The position numbers and the translations under genes were made by a program. 64,000 nucleotides of DNA, from the NCBI RefSeq assembly GCF_028389875.1, contig NC_084676.1, forward strand, positions 8,494,001 through 8,558,000. The letters run 5' to 3'. Origin of the DNA: Rhea pennata. Lineage: Eukaryota; Chordata; Aves; Rheiformes; Rheidae. The number at the start of each line of letters is the position of its first letter. The stretch's first letter is position 1. Shown here one piece after another: positions 34,056-47,566 of the stretch. The notes under the pieces are model-generated. The model did no database searches and was not told the DNA's origin. It was given only the letters and a program-made list of their open reading frames with translations.

Positions 34056-34571
34056 ATTTTGTGAAAATTATATAACATCTATACTAGATTATATACAATG
34101 ATATGCTAAGGATGATTTTGCAAAGGATGAAAAAATCTCCAAAACTGATTCCAAGTCAGGAATGACAGAATTTACTTAGCTGTTCAACAGTCTAGGATCC
34201 CAAATTCAAACTGAGATGGAAAGGATTGAGATGTATATCACTTGCTGTGTTTCTTAATGAAAAATGAAGAGTAGAAGTTAATAAAGATGTGCTGTATCAC
34301 TAATCCTAAAATTATAGCTGAAAAAGAAGAATATACTTAAATATCTTAAGATTTTTCTGGGATAAAGATGCTATTTTTACTTTCTCTGATCAATTTTCCA
34401 TGCTTCGTAACTTTTATATTGCTTAGTATCTCCTTTTCTTTTTTCTTAATCCAATTTCCACCTTCACCTTATCACTGAATTCAAGTTGTCTTTCTTCTAG
34501 CGGAATCATAAATTTGGAATGTATAATGTGCTGATCTTTAGAAATACTTCATTTTCATTCAATTTTTTCTA

Positions 34572-34573
<2 letters not shown>

Positions 34574-34603
<30 letters not shown>
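34574..34603 (+). repeat. poly-T run
   Basis: About 30 T. Confidence 0.9.
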
Positions 34604-35086
34604 CTGGCCTGGTCAACATATATTTTTATTCTAAGGAAAGAGGCCATTGTTAAGCATTGAAAATGGGAGTATTGCATGTTTGTTCAGATGGAAAGAATTT
34701 GGTTGGGTGATTAGTTTCTAAATGGCCACCAAAGTCCAGAATAGCATCAATTGTAGCAGTTATTGTGTTTAAAAGCTTAATGATGTTTTATTACTCTGAC
34801 TGCATGAGTTCTTCAGCCAGTCTTCTGAAATGAGGTTCTCATAACATGCTGCTGAGTCCATACATTCCAGATGTGTGTCTGAGAAGTTCTTCTTGTTCTG
34901 TTGGCTGAACCAATAGTGAACATTAGGCCCTTCCTGGGCTTGTTAGAACATTAAATATGCATTTATAACTGATTTTTGAGATTCTCATACCTCTGAATCA
35001 AGTGATAAATTCCTATCACCTTACTAATGTAAATGGATTATAATTGGTGATTTTAATTCTAGTAACCACTAGCATCAGTAATATCA

Positions 35087-35092
<6 letters not shown>

Positions 35093-35126
<34 letters not shown>

Positions 35127-35143
35127 GTATGTATGTATGTATA
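35093..35143 (+). repeat. (TA)n-(GTAT)n microsatellite
   Basis: About 14 TA units, then ATGTATGTATGTATGTATA. Confidence 0.9.
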
Positions 35144-38100
35144 ACAGTGAAATTTTTCAATTCTTCTTTCATGTTATCCAGTCTTTACCATGAACATATA
35201 AGCAAATGAGGCATTCTTTCTCTTGTTCTTTGTATATGTTTGGTATCTTAGTATCTCAGAGGGCTATGTAATATAATACTTTACTGATTTTTTTTTTTAG
35301 TCCTTCATTCAGCAAATCAGCCTCCTTATGTGTACGGTGCAGACTGTTCCATTTGGTAATTCTTTTTCTCATTTCTACATTTCTACAAATGAATATCATT
35401 AGCTTCATACCAACCATCCAACAAATGGTTTCCTTCCATTGTTTTTATACGCTTTGCCCATTTCACTGATGTAGCTTGTAAGAGCTCTTAAAATATTGCT
35501 TGTGTTTTCGTTTTCTTAGTCTTTTTTCCAAAATCAGTGTGGAAATAGTCTTCCTAAATGTTCTATTTAACATACTGAATAATTGCTTAAGTTTGCTTGG
35601 CTTGGAGTATTACCTTTATTACCTTTTTTTCTTTAAATTTTGAATCCAATGAATTATCCAAATTCTGATGCTTATGAAAAATTCACTAATGGTATCTTAA
35701 GAAACTGGCGTGTTGGTTAGTGCTGTTAGTGCTCTCTCAGCTGGACATTTAAATGTTTAAAGTAGGATTCTGACACTGAGCAGCACCCTCAGGTCTCACT
35801 AGATTGACAGGAAATCTTGGCACACTGCGTTATGGCAGGAACTGCTTCTGGCCCTACTGATTTGTATTTAGCTGTCCTGTTCATCCTGCTCCCTATCCCT
35901 TGGGCAGTCTCCAGGCTTGCCTTCTCTGCGTGTTTTTGCTCTCTTGCTTCAGTTGTCGTTCATAAGATGTTGCGCCTGTTGTTCTCCAGGACTGTTTGTG
36001 GCTGATGTAGAGAGAATTGAGATGCCACTCCTTACACTTCTGTGGCAAATAGTTCAACTAAGCATGCCCAGCCCTGTCTGGTCTACCAAAGATGTTCTGT
36101 GGCAACCCACCCGGGGCTAATTTGTAGCTTAGGCTCCCACCTTTATTGAGATCAATGGGGTTTAGACACCAGCAAGTTCTTAAAAGCAGTTCTGTGCTTG
36201 AATATAGTTAAAAACATTTTTCTGTTGTTTCAATGCCTAACTCATATCTCAGGGGCCTGCTTGTGAAGGTTAATCATTACAGACACATGCCTTGGATAGA
36301 AAGCTGCAGTGCTGGGCAGCTCTTGAAGAGCTTGTTTGTTTACCAAATGATTCTATAGGATATAGGATATTAAGTGCTGCTTGTAGCTGCAAGTCCCTAT
36401 GGCTGTGTTGTATCCGATGAGAATACAACAATGCTCAATGGATGGGGTTTTGAATGTGCAAGTACACTGGGAAATTATGTCTCCTATAATATCTCACCTG
36501 TTTGCAAAACTGAGCTGACTTAGGAATAGTGCTAACAGGCAGGTTGTGCCTGACTCCAGTCTGGCATCCCCTAATTAACTCAGCTGTAGGATTCTCAGCC
36601 CGATCATCCCTGCATCCGACACAGCTACTCCTAGGAAATGTCACTGTGACAAGCTGGTGGATGCAGAGCAGCTGTAGCAGCTGATGGTGGTAAGAAAAGG
36701 AAATAGTGTATCAAAATTTTGCTTGTGCAAAGCTCGCTTACAGGCCTAGTACAAATAAACTAAGCCTTTTCCTGGTTGGTGTTAAGTTAGAAAGGGGACA
36801 GAGTTGCTGCTTGTAGATCAGATCTGAATGCAAGACTGATTACGAGCAAATACGTGGTGACTATTGGAAGTAGCTTCATCTAGCAGTACTTTTCAAGGAG
36901 AAATAGGTGAATCAAATTGGAGACAATATTTATTGTCTATGGGGACTCTGAGGCATAGTTTTATCTCCTGTTTACCTGAAATTAGGTAAGTTCATTTACT
37001 GTGTTATATTAACTAAAATATGTAGTTCAGATACTGAAAGAAAAAACAAAAGCAGGCTGCTGCAGAACTTACCTTTCAGATAAGGAAGCTGCTCTGAAGC
37101 CTGTTTTCAGTTTCTGTGCTATGTATGCTGTTATAGACCAAATATAATATTTGCAACGTAAAAACCTCTGTCCCTCCAGAATTTCTAGAAGTGGCCCTCT
37201 GTTTGGTACTGTTTTGTCTAACTATTATTCATGCTGCCAAGCAAACAGTGTTGGTCAGACTGGGTTGTTTTGCAAGCAGATAATGATTTCCCTCAACACT
37301 CACTCACTGGATTGATGTTCAGAGGAATATTTGTCTCAAACTTCAGAAATATATTTTTAAAATCTACTAAAATAGATTAAGAAACTTGCTAATAAAATGG
37401 GCAAAGGATATTTACATTTTGCCCTCTTTTTTCCAGAGTTATACTTAGAGTAGTCTGCTATCTATAGTGGCTGTAAATTTGTAAAAGTACTTGTGCTTAA
37501 GAAAAGTCATAAACTGTTGTCAGCTGAAAAGCCGTATTATAATACAATTTATTAATAATGAGCAGGCATTGTGCTATAGGAAGTAGAGAGGCTACAAAAG
37601 ATACTTATTTCTTAAGCCTTCAGTTGCATGCAAGAGTTTTAATTGATGCTTTGGTAACTGTCTGGCTAAAAACTCTGTGGACGCAGCATTATTTGCTACT
37701 CCAATCTTAACTCATACAGAAATCTGAATACACAATATGTTTATCTTGCTGCTCAAACATGTTTTAAACATAGTCTCCAAATAATGAAGAATATTGAAAG
37801 ATCTTTTTTTTAAAACTCACATTAATTATAATAATCCTTGTATCAGGATTCCCAGGAGAGTAAACTGTGTTCCCCTTGGAAATGAGCGGTTTGGAGTTCT
37901 GAGATGGGCTAGTCTTTTACCTTGGGCATGAAACTGAAGGCAAGGAGCTGTTTGGTTCTACCCCTGAGTAGCTCCCTCTGTTATTTTAGACCTTTCCTCT
38001 GTGTAATCCTTGCTGAGAAGGTCTGTACTAGCTTATATAATGCCCCAGTTAAGAGACAGCCAAAGGAGGTGGGGGAACCCCCAACTTTCTCTAACTTGTC

Positions 38101-40700
38101 TTAACGATCCTGAGACTGATTGGGTACCCGGAGAGCCCAGGACAGAGCTGAGGAGTGATGTGAGGATCTCTCCCCTGACCCAAGTGGGGTCAACAGATAC
38201 ACAGCAAGGGAATTCAGAAACTTCCTTCAATCTGCTTATTTGTGGAGCTTGTTGAAGGAGCCCATTTGCAGATACTGATCACACCTTGTTCCCTTCCTAT
38301 CCCTTCAGGAAGGAGGCAGCAGATGTGCTAGTGCAGGTGATAACAGTGATAACAGTTCAAAGTTGAGCTTCTTAACTCCTTTATGAGTTTATCAAGAATT
38401 TTCTGCCGAAAGCCTAGCAATCTATCTGGTCTAGATAATGTATAATTTCCTCAACCTTTTAGAATTGACTCCCTGAGTTTTTGCTGGAGGCAACCTAACA
38501 ACAGAGGAAATTCAGAGAGTACTTCAGAATTTGACTAAGTTTTCTCTTTTGCATTTTTGTTTTACTGTGCAAATAGTCATAATTCTGCTACTATGTTGCA
38601 AAATAATTCATGTCTTCTCTAAGCTGACCCCAACATAAGACCTATCTGGAATTTCAGATTATTGCTACTCTTGTATCTGTTTATTCTCCTGAGCGTCAGG
38701 TAGTCTTTATCATACAAAATGTGTTACAAAAGTGCAGAGTTCCTTTCCAGTGGAAGCTGGATTTGTCTTACTCTTGCAAAGAATTTGCTGACAGCTAGGT
38801 ACTGGAGATTGTCTGATGCGCTGCATTGAATATTCACAAGTAGTTGTCAAATGTTACTTGTGATAGGATAAAGCCCAAAAGCTAAATGTATGAACAGAGA
38901 AGAGATGCTTAACATATGATGCTTATTTTAATGTATATACTGTTAATATGACATCTTTGTGTACATCTGTATTGATCCAACGTAGAGAAATATCTTCAAT
39001 GAATTTGATCAAAAATATTCTTTTAAATTCAAAATTAAAACAATAGACTTGGAATATAGGCTTGGAAACTTTCTCAGTGCTATATAGTTTCTGTGTAAAA
39101 TAGTGTTACAATGAGCAGGTAAGCATTAATGGAAATGTTAGGGCAACTCAGTTTGAGGTAACTAATTTTAGGGGTAAGTGACCAAAGAATAAGAGAAGGC
39201 ATGTCCCTGTAACTTTTAAACCAGTTTAAGTTGCAGTTCAGTAGATTGCAATTATTTAAATAATTTAGGGAGTAGCATTTGGTTTCTGGATTTAATCTGC
39301 AATTCTTAATATATTCTTAGGTATGTATGTTCACTGTTTAAACTTCTTTCAAGGACAGGCTCCCCTGAAGTAATCATAACATAATCTTTTACAATTTGGA
39401 GAGTTTAGAACTCTGCCTATGTTTGCCAAACTAACTTTCCTGAAAAAGAGCATTTTTATTTGCATCTTGTTTTGTTCAGTTCCCATGGAACTGATGAAGC
39501 CATCATATTTTGCAGATTATATGGCTCATGACTTGCATAGAAAGAAGACAGATAAAAATATGTATGCAGGTTGAAATTTTTTCACTTTTCCACATACTAA
39601 TATGAAACTACTAGACCTATTAAACATCCCTGTCATTAGTGGTCACATTTTCAAAATGATTTCAAAATGATTTTAAATGTGAATAGTCAGAAAGAGATTT
39701 GCACAGATTAAATTGACACAAATTTTAGAGTAAGAAAAAATTAGATGCATCATGTTAGGGTGAAAAGAGTTTGGACATAACAAAGTATTTTCCATGTCAA
39801 AATGTCTTTAAATACCAATCTTTTTGCATAATAAAATAATATCCTCTGCTATTAAAGATGATGATTTTCTTACAATGTTTGAGAATTTTTGTTACTTCTG
39901 GAATTCTGAGTATTCTGAGATTCATGGCTGGGCGCAAGCAATGTGTTTAGAACATTTTGTTTTCCTCAAATCCAAGCAGTTCTTAAGAGATCCACAGGCC
40001 ATGTGATTAGAAGTTCAGGTTCCCTACGCTACACTGAAAAAGCAATCCTACTGCTTCCAAGTTTAGGAAGCAAATAGACAACTTGCAAACTGAAATGTGT
40101 GTTTCTAAAGCCCGAAGTAAAGATATGCAGAACATGCAGATGTGTATCAATTTTAAAATAACTCAAGAAAGCTGTTCTAAGTACTGAAAAATTAATCACC
40201 ATCTTCCAATCAACTGATAGCTCTCCAGTTATCAAGGAGTTTCTAATACTAATTGCTAATGTTTCAACTCTTGAATTTCTAATCTCATACATCACCTGTA
40301 GATGCTAATTTATCATTACTTTTACCTTTATCCAGCCCTGCTTCATCTCAGTGCATCTTTATTCTTTTCTATAACATACCAACATCCCTCAAGAATGTGT
40401 TACTGCTCTTTGAATTTAATATAAGTGTAAGGACACAATTACATATCTTCATCACTTTTCTCTTTCCCTTATGCTTTCTCTCCCTGTCTGCTCTTAACTA
40501 GTAGTTCCTTATTTTATGGATATTTGGAGGGCCTTCAAGAGCCTCTTTTTAGGAAGAAAGCTTCCTACCCAATTTGTTGCACAGTAGTGAACAATGTAGA
40601 AGATTTATAGTGTAAACATCAATTTTAGTGTATTATTTAAAGTCTCTGTAAGTTATCTGCAGGTTAACTATTTGAACTATTTTGGCTTCCTCTAGCCTTT

Positions 40701-40741
<41 letters not shown>
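40701..40741 (+). repeat. (ATAC)n-(AT)n microsatellite
   Basis: Three ATAC units followed by about 14 AT units. Confidence 0.9.
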
Positions 40742-40743
<2 letters not shown>

Positions 40744-43239
40744 CTAACATATTGTGGCTTTCTTCCTGAAAGTTCACTAATCTAACTGTTTTTATTCACG
40801 TTTAGACTAACCTTAAAACAGTTTATGATTTCACAGAACCTATAGCATGCAGTCTTTAAACTTATATAGTACCTCATCCAAATAAATATCACTAATATGT
40901 TTCATGCATCATGGAGGAGTTCTTAAGGTTTTAAAGCTTTTTCAGCACTTTGAGTCCACTACTTAGAAAAGAATGGGACATTTGATGAAATTACAACAGA
41001 AAGTAATGAGAGCACCACAATGTCGATAATGTATTTATCAGCTGCCAGAATTCACTGGTCACTTCTGTAAGGGCTGTGCTTTTTTAATGAGCAAAGCCAG
41101 TTCTTTAAGAATGGTAAGCTTTTAGTTTGTTGGAATTGATCTGCCAAGAATCAGCGAGTTGCCTTGTGAGCATTAGGGGAGCTAGAAGTTAACATTGTGG
41201 CACAGAGGGAACATATTTAGAAGGCATATGGTAGAGAAAGCAGGGTGTGCTGCTCCCTGGGAGATCTCTTCCTATTTTCCTGCAGCACTTCAGCAACTAG
41301 AGCACATGCATATGGGGCTCTCTTGAATGTGTATTAATTGAATAAGAGACCATTTCCTAATGATGAATTCTATGCTCATTTAGTTTCTTTCTTGTTTACA
41401 AAAATAACACCCTTGAACAGTCAGTATACAATAATTGCTGGTCTCCACTAAGAGAATTAAATAGCATGCCTTTTTTATTCATGATTCAGTTGTTTTGTAC
41501 ATCATGCACAACTTTCAATTGAGGAAAAGCTAAGGAAAAGCAAGAAGTGTAATATGTTATATATAGTGTATATTAATCTGCAACAGCTTTGTCTTGTTTA
41601 TATTACCAAAGAATTAAAAAGAAAACAACTTATCAAGCACATTGACATCTGCAATCAAGAGAGAAATGCATCTTTTTACAGGGTTATATACGCTGCAGTC
41701 ACAGCAGGACTAAGCTAACTTTTAAGCTAGCAAGTATTTCAAGTGCCCGCAGTTAGCCACAGCACTGCGTTGCTCCCTCCGAGTGGCTGGTGTTGCTGTG
41801 TGAGAAGCCTGAAAAATTAGTGCATGCTGAGCTCCATACTGCTATCGCTAGCGCTGCTCGCTGAGCTCACGATGCCCAGGCTAAATATAGTTCCACAGGA
41901 AGCCCTTCCAGAGATGCTGTAACAGAGACCTGTTTTTATGAAAGGTACAATTAGAGTTTATGCACTACTTCACTTTTTCTTAAAGGATCGGAACAGGGCT
42001 TTAGTGGGCTAGAAGCAACATGGATGCTTTTGTAGCCCACTGTAAAAGCCTTAGTTTTTCTATTATTTGACTAAAATCTGTTGTGAATTACATATCATGA
42101 GGCAGAATGTACCACAGACAGACTCCAATGCTAATAGCATGAGTACTCTGCATACTGTATTTGGACGTGAATCCCCCCCCCTTTTATTATTTATTCTATT
42201 CCTCGAATAGAATTAATTAGAAATTAGTATTTATTCTGTTCCTAACTTGGGATAGTCATCTATCCATCTTAACAATCAATAATAGAATTTAAAAGGAAGG
42301 TGTAGAGCCACATAATGCAGCCAATTTGGTATTCTTATCCTATGATCCTGTGTGAAGTACTATCCAGAAGTCATAGCAGGGAAGAGGATGGTAGGTGGTT
42401 TTTTTTCTGCTTCTGACTCGCTATTTATTCTTGAGGAAGTCATAGCCTTTGTCATAGATGCTTCATCTGACTGTTAGATGTGATTTAAATTTAAAATATA
42501 TATTATTTTATGTTTATAGTAAAATCTTATGCTAAGACTACTAAGTTAAGAAAGATAATATTAGTATACCTATGAGTCCTTAACTAGAATCTGTATCCTC
42601 TTTTATAGGTCTCAGTTCAGCCTTAACCCGAAAGAATATTCTTATTCTTTGAAGTTGTAAAAAATAGTTATCTACCAGTTTTCCATTTTATCCTTAATTA
42701 TCTGGTATTACAAAGAGTTCTGAGAAGTTAGACAAATACAGTTCAGTCAAAACCTAATCTGACAAGTACACATCATAAAGTTTATAACGCTGATGATGCT
42801 TATCACTGCATTCTGTCAAAACTCTTAGATGGAGCCCTCCAATTCTTAAAAGAACCTGATTCCTCCTCATATTTCATCCAGTGCTGTTACATCTTTCTGA
42901 TACTACTATCTTTGCTTCAAAAGCTGCTTTCTGTATTCATTCTGTAAATATATCTGCCCTCTTCACGAGGCCTAAAGAACTATGCCAAAAGCATCGTCTC
43001 AGTGCAAGATCTCTAGGGATATTGACATCCCACATGCATCCTACCAAGCTTCCGAAGTTTGGGTTTAGCTTGTTTTCTTCTTCTTATTTTTGGCAATCAC
43101 GTTTGAATTGTAACCTCGTAGGCAGCCACAGTGTAGACTCTTGCATACTATCGTAACTGTGACTGACTTTCATTCAGAAAAAAATGGCTTGAAGGCCTAA
43201 AAATTGTGTATTTTACTTTTAGATATTTCCCTCACCCTC

Positions 43240-43690
43240 TAACGAGGCAGCCTACAGCCTGTTCCCTATGGATTTTAGCCTCCTATTCTTTTTCCTTCAT
43301 TGTCTTCTGAGCTGCTGTACCCTCTTCATTCGAAGAGAACCTGGCTCTTGAATTTTAGTGTCACGATATTACCTCTGTTTGATCTTAAACATGTCAAATA
43401 TATTATGTTTACTCTTTAGTCGTTCAGCCACATTATATACAGGAATTGTTTCAGAAAGTTACTCAGGGCAAAGTCAAGAATAGCCTCTTCTCTTATATGC
43501 TTCAGAAGCAGCAGATCCAAGGTGCAAAGACAACTTTAAAAGTTGTCTTTCCAATTTATGGTGTGATGTGACATACAGCTTGTTTATGGTATGACATCAT
43601 CCTAGCAGATTTTGTTACACACTTTCTTGATCTCTTTGAGGACCAACACACGCTTTCAGCTGTAATGCCGTTCTTGTCACCTGGAACATG
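43240..43690 (-). mobile_element. possible fossil LINE fragment (antisense)
   Basis: CTCAGGGCAAAGTCAAGAAT, AGCCTCTTCTCTTATATGC, TTCAGAAGCAGCAG and the later CTTGATCTCTTTGAGGA follow the order of an old amniote LINE in reverse orientation. Divergence is heavy, so boundaries are approximate. Confidence 0.4.
43526..43550. repeat. 11-bp hairpin with a 3-nt loop
   Basis: AAAGACAACTT and AAGTTGTCTTT separated by TAA. It lies in the presumed fossil LINE and is probably chance or a local duplication event. Confidence 0.8.
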
Positions 43691-46600
43691 TACAGTGTAC
43701 ATACTTAGATGTACCTGCTATATGAACTGTATATAACATAATTTAATTATAAATTTCTCTAACCTGGCCTAGGAAAGACCACTTTAGAGTAAGAGTTATC
43801 CCTCAGGTACACAGAACCTGAAGTTTCATGTACCAGTCCACTGTCCATCTGTTGGAGCAAAGAAAGCAGGAGTGGGGTCCCTCCTATCACATTGACACCG
43901 AACCACATATTTAGTGCAATGTGAAAAGATGATATAAATTGGTATGATTTTCAAAATATTTTAATGCAATGTTTCATGTATATAGTCGTCAGCAGAGCAA
44001 TGCATAGAAGAGCAACAGGTCACATTAATGAACAGCCTTTGACTTGTAATTTGCATTTTACTTGTCAGGATTCAGGTTATGTGCATGTCCAGCTGTGCAT
44101 GTAGTGCAGACAAGCTACATATTCCCTAATGTATACACAGGCCCTAACTTTCCTTGTGTGTGTGTATGTATATAATCTCAAATGTTTGTGTTTTTGAGAA
44201 TTGACTGAACATATTTATTTTGTCCCATATTAGAAGCGCAAACCTTCTCCCAAGCTCTGTAAAACTTACTTTAAGGCTTCTTATGTTTGTAGGTCTTATT
44301 TCAGAAGTATTTATTACACTCTTCAGCGTTATGTCTTTTCTGGTACGTGCTGTAGGAATGAGAATTTTAAATGCTTTCCTTAAAAGAAAGGGAGGGTTAC
44401 TAATGAGGATGTTGAAAACACAGTGACACTGGAATACCTATATTCCTTGTAAGAGGTGTGTTCAATTGCTGCAGATAAATTTATGAGAATATTTAAAGAT
44501 GATGAAATAGGAGAAGAAAAGGGAAGGTGTTTTCTTTTTTGCTTAAAACAGAATCAAATACTGAGGTGAAGGAACGGTGAAAGAATCATAACACTTCTGT
44601 TGCAAAGGCAGTATGAACTAAAATGAAATTCTATTATATAGATGACATAATAAACTTTTATAATATAATAACGTTAATAAGAAAGTCATTCAGGTGGAAT
44701 TTTATGTGGCAGCAATGGACAGATCTCCTGGGTGTATGGTATATTCACCTCTGGGTATGGACTCGTATAGCATCCTCTGAAAACTGCTAAGGAAAAAATT
44801 GCAGGTGTATATGACTGCAACATCCATGAGACTTGCCCTGAAAATAGAAGAACTCTTACCTGTTGCCTCAACAACGTTGTTACTGTGCTAATTGCAACTT
44901 TATTTTAGAGCAGAAAGTCATAGTAGGGACTCATGCTAGGAAGAAGCAGCAGATCAAACTCAATGAATTTTAAGCAGGACATTAACTAGACAAGACTGCA
45001 AAAGGCAGTGTTGAACCCTTTGTTTCTTGATATCTTCAAAAGACCTTTGATGCCTTGTGGCAGTGCAAATTATCAATGTTTATACAGTGTAACTGGAAAA
45101 ATGAATAAAATATTTGGAAGGTAGGTACAGCACTTCCTAGATGTGGACTCCAGGACACAATGGACATACCAGTTTTATGTGTATGGAGTTGGAAATAGCA
45201 AACATTTTTGTGGAAGTTACATAAAGCATCTTAATTTTTCATAGTGAGCTGAAGAGCTGGTTATAACAAAAGTTAAGCTAAATGAATAAATGTATATGTA
45301 TAATTATTGTGATAACCAGAGATTATCTTAATGCTGAACTTTGCTTCTTTTTGTTTTTGTAATACAAAGCAGTACTCTGAGCCTGCTGTGTAATAGCAAA
45401 TATGGGTGTTACTCAGCTGCTTCTTTTGTCTGTGAGAATAAATTAATGAAGTTAATACTGTGATTAGTATTACTACAGCTATTGCTCTGCTTATTTCTGG
45501 TGACAGTGACTGACTCTGGTTACTTCACAATCCTTTAAAGCATCTCAGAAGACAATTTTACTGCTCTAAGATTTCACTGAACTGTTAATGGCTTGGAACA
45601 CTAGTCGATGCTTCAGGTGTTAAAGTGGCCATAATTTGGCATATAAAAGAAATGTTTAGGTCCAACATGGGCTGTGTAGGATAGATTTGGTAACTTCTAG
45701 ATAATAGGGAGGAGGTGAGCAAAATCAGATACAGAATGGTAATTCAACAGTGGCTTCAGGCCCTGCCTGTTCTTCCCATGCCATTGCTTGAGCACCACAC
45801 TTGCTTGTACCAGATTGGGATCCCTGGGAGATTTGATGCATCCTGTTTTGTGTGATTTACCTTCAAAAAAATGTGAGAAGCTGAGGTTGATTTTGTTTCT
45901 ATCCAGCACTTAATTAGAAGTGTTTCCCTAGAAATGTGGCTCATACCGTATCTGCAAGAAGTTACTGGATAATCACAACTCTTGGGCTCTCTCCTTTTTT
46001 TTTTTTTTTTTCCCCACTGATTGCTCTGTCAGATGGCCCTTGATGTTGCTGCTCCTGAGCTGAATGTGGATTTTACCATTAATTTCTCTAGGACTTGGCT
46101 TGGGTGCTTAGCCAGAGTGTACTTCATCTACCTCATCTGTGAAATTAGTATAATACTATGATAGAAACTTACTTACCTGCATGAATGAGACTTCTTTTCA
46201 GATTATAGTTGTTGGTAAATTACCAAGTATAAGCACAAACTGGGGTAGGGGGAGAGCGTCAAAGATAACTAACCACAGAAACAATGAGGTATTAGAAAGA
46301 GATTCTTGGATGAAAAGTGATAAATACTGTCAATATTACTAAGTTTCATTCTGTATATAGCTTCTTGAGAGGAGTCATTTCTCAGATTTTTTTTTTGTCC
46401 TGATATTCTTATTAGTTTTTCCAGTGTTATTTGTTTTTGTAAGTGTCTCTAGGCCTGGTTTGCAACACTGGTGTGTTCCATGCTAAATTAATTTTATTTT
46501 CTGTTTTTCAGCTTCTGCTTTTGTAGTTCACTCAGCCATTTAGCCCTACCTATATTACACTACTTAAGGAGTACTTTGATGCATACATGCCCATACAGTC

Positions 46601-47537
46601 AAGTTTCTTTATAATCTGCTCCCTCTGATAAATAGAAATAGTGTATTTGCATTTGTTAGCAAATACCTTGCCATCTTGACTGGCCTTCAGGCCATTACTG
46701 CAGTATAACTTTTAAGTAATGATATCCTTGCTTTAGAAGAGTAATGGAGCTCTACTCAGCACGGAATGATAGTGATGTCTTTCTAATTAAGTATATAAAG
46801 CATATTTCAGTCTTAAAATAGATCTGTTGGTTGTGCTTCAGCTGTTGTATGCTGATCACAGTTGTTTTGCTTAGCTTTATTAAGAGATCTTTACTCGTGA
46901 AATATCTTTTAAAACTACAAATGGCAAGTCAGATTAAAAGTATCCTGTGAAGCTTCCTCAGTTACAGGAGTAATAAAAAAAATTTTAAGTCTCAATATAT
47001 CTAATGTGGATCAAAACATGTTACACATTATGTATCACAGAGCTCAGGTGTCCTATGATCACCTTTCACTAATTTCTCTTTGTCTAGAGAATAAAGTATT
47101 GATGAGGAAACTGTGTGCGACTTCTGAGATAGGACTGTTCAACGTTTTACTTGTTAGTTTAAATGAACAATAATTTTTCTGAAGTCCCTGTTAAATAAAT
47201 GGCTTTTTTTGTATTTCATTGTGCTATGACCTGTAACACTTGCCTTCATTCTATTCTTTCATCTCTTCCTTGACACTGCTTCTTTGTATGCCTATATATT
47301 TAGTAATTTCATTTTTCTGTCTCAATTGCCTTTTTTTTTTCCCCCCTCCAATGTCATCCCACTTATCTTGGTCACAATGAGGAGCTTTCTGAACTACTGA
47401 GGGTCTCTCAACTAAGAAGACTCTTGAGAGCATCCTAGCTAAATATCCCTATGTAGATTCATGCTTCGACCTTAAAACCTCTCTACACTTACACCTGACC
47501 TAAGGTAGATGTTAGAAGTCAACTGACTTCAAAAAGA

Positions 47538-47566
47538 TTTTTTTTTTTGGGGGGGGGGGGGGGGGG
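47538..47566 (+). repeat. T-run abutting an 18-G run
   Basis: Eleven T directly followed by eighteen G. The G tract can form intermolecular or intrastrand quadruplex structures; length in the assembly may be unreliable. Confidence 0.85.

Noticed and set aside
36130..36180. Segment reading TTGAGATCAATGGGGTTTAG, similar to words seen in old amniote repeats
   Set aside because: Too short and diverged to assign a family or boundaries without a repeat library.
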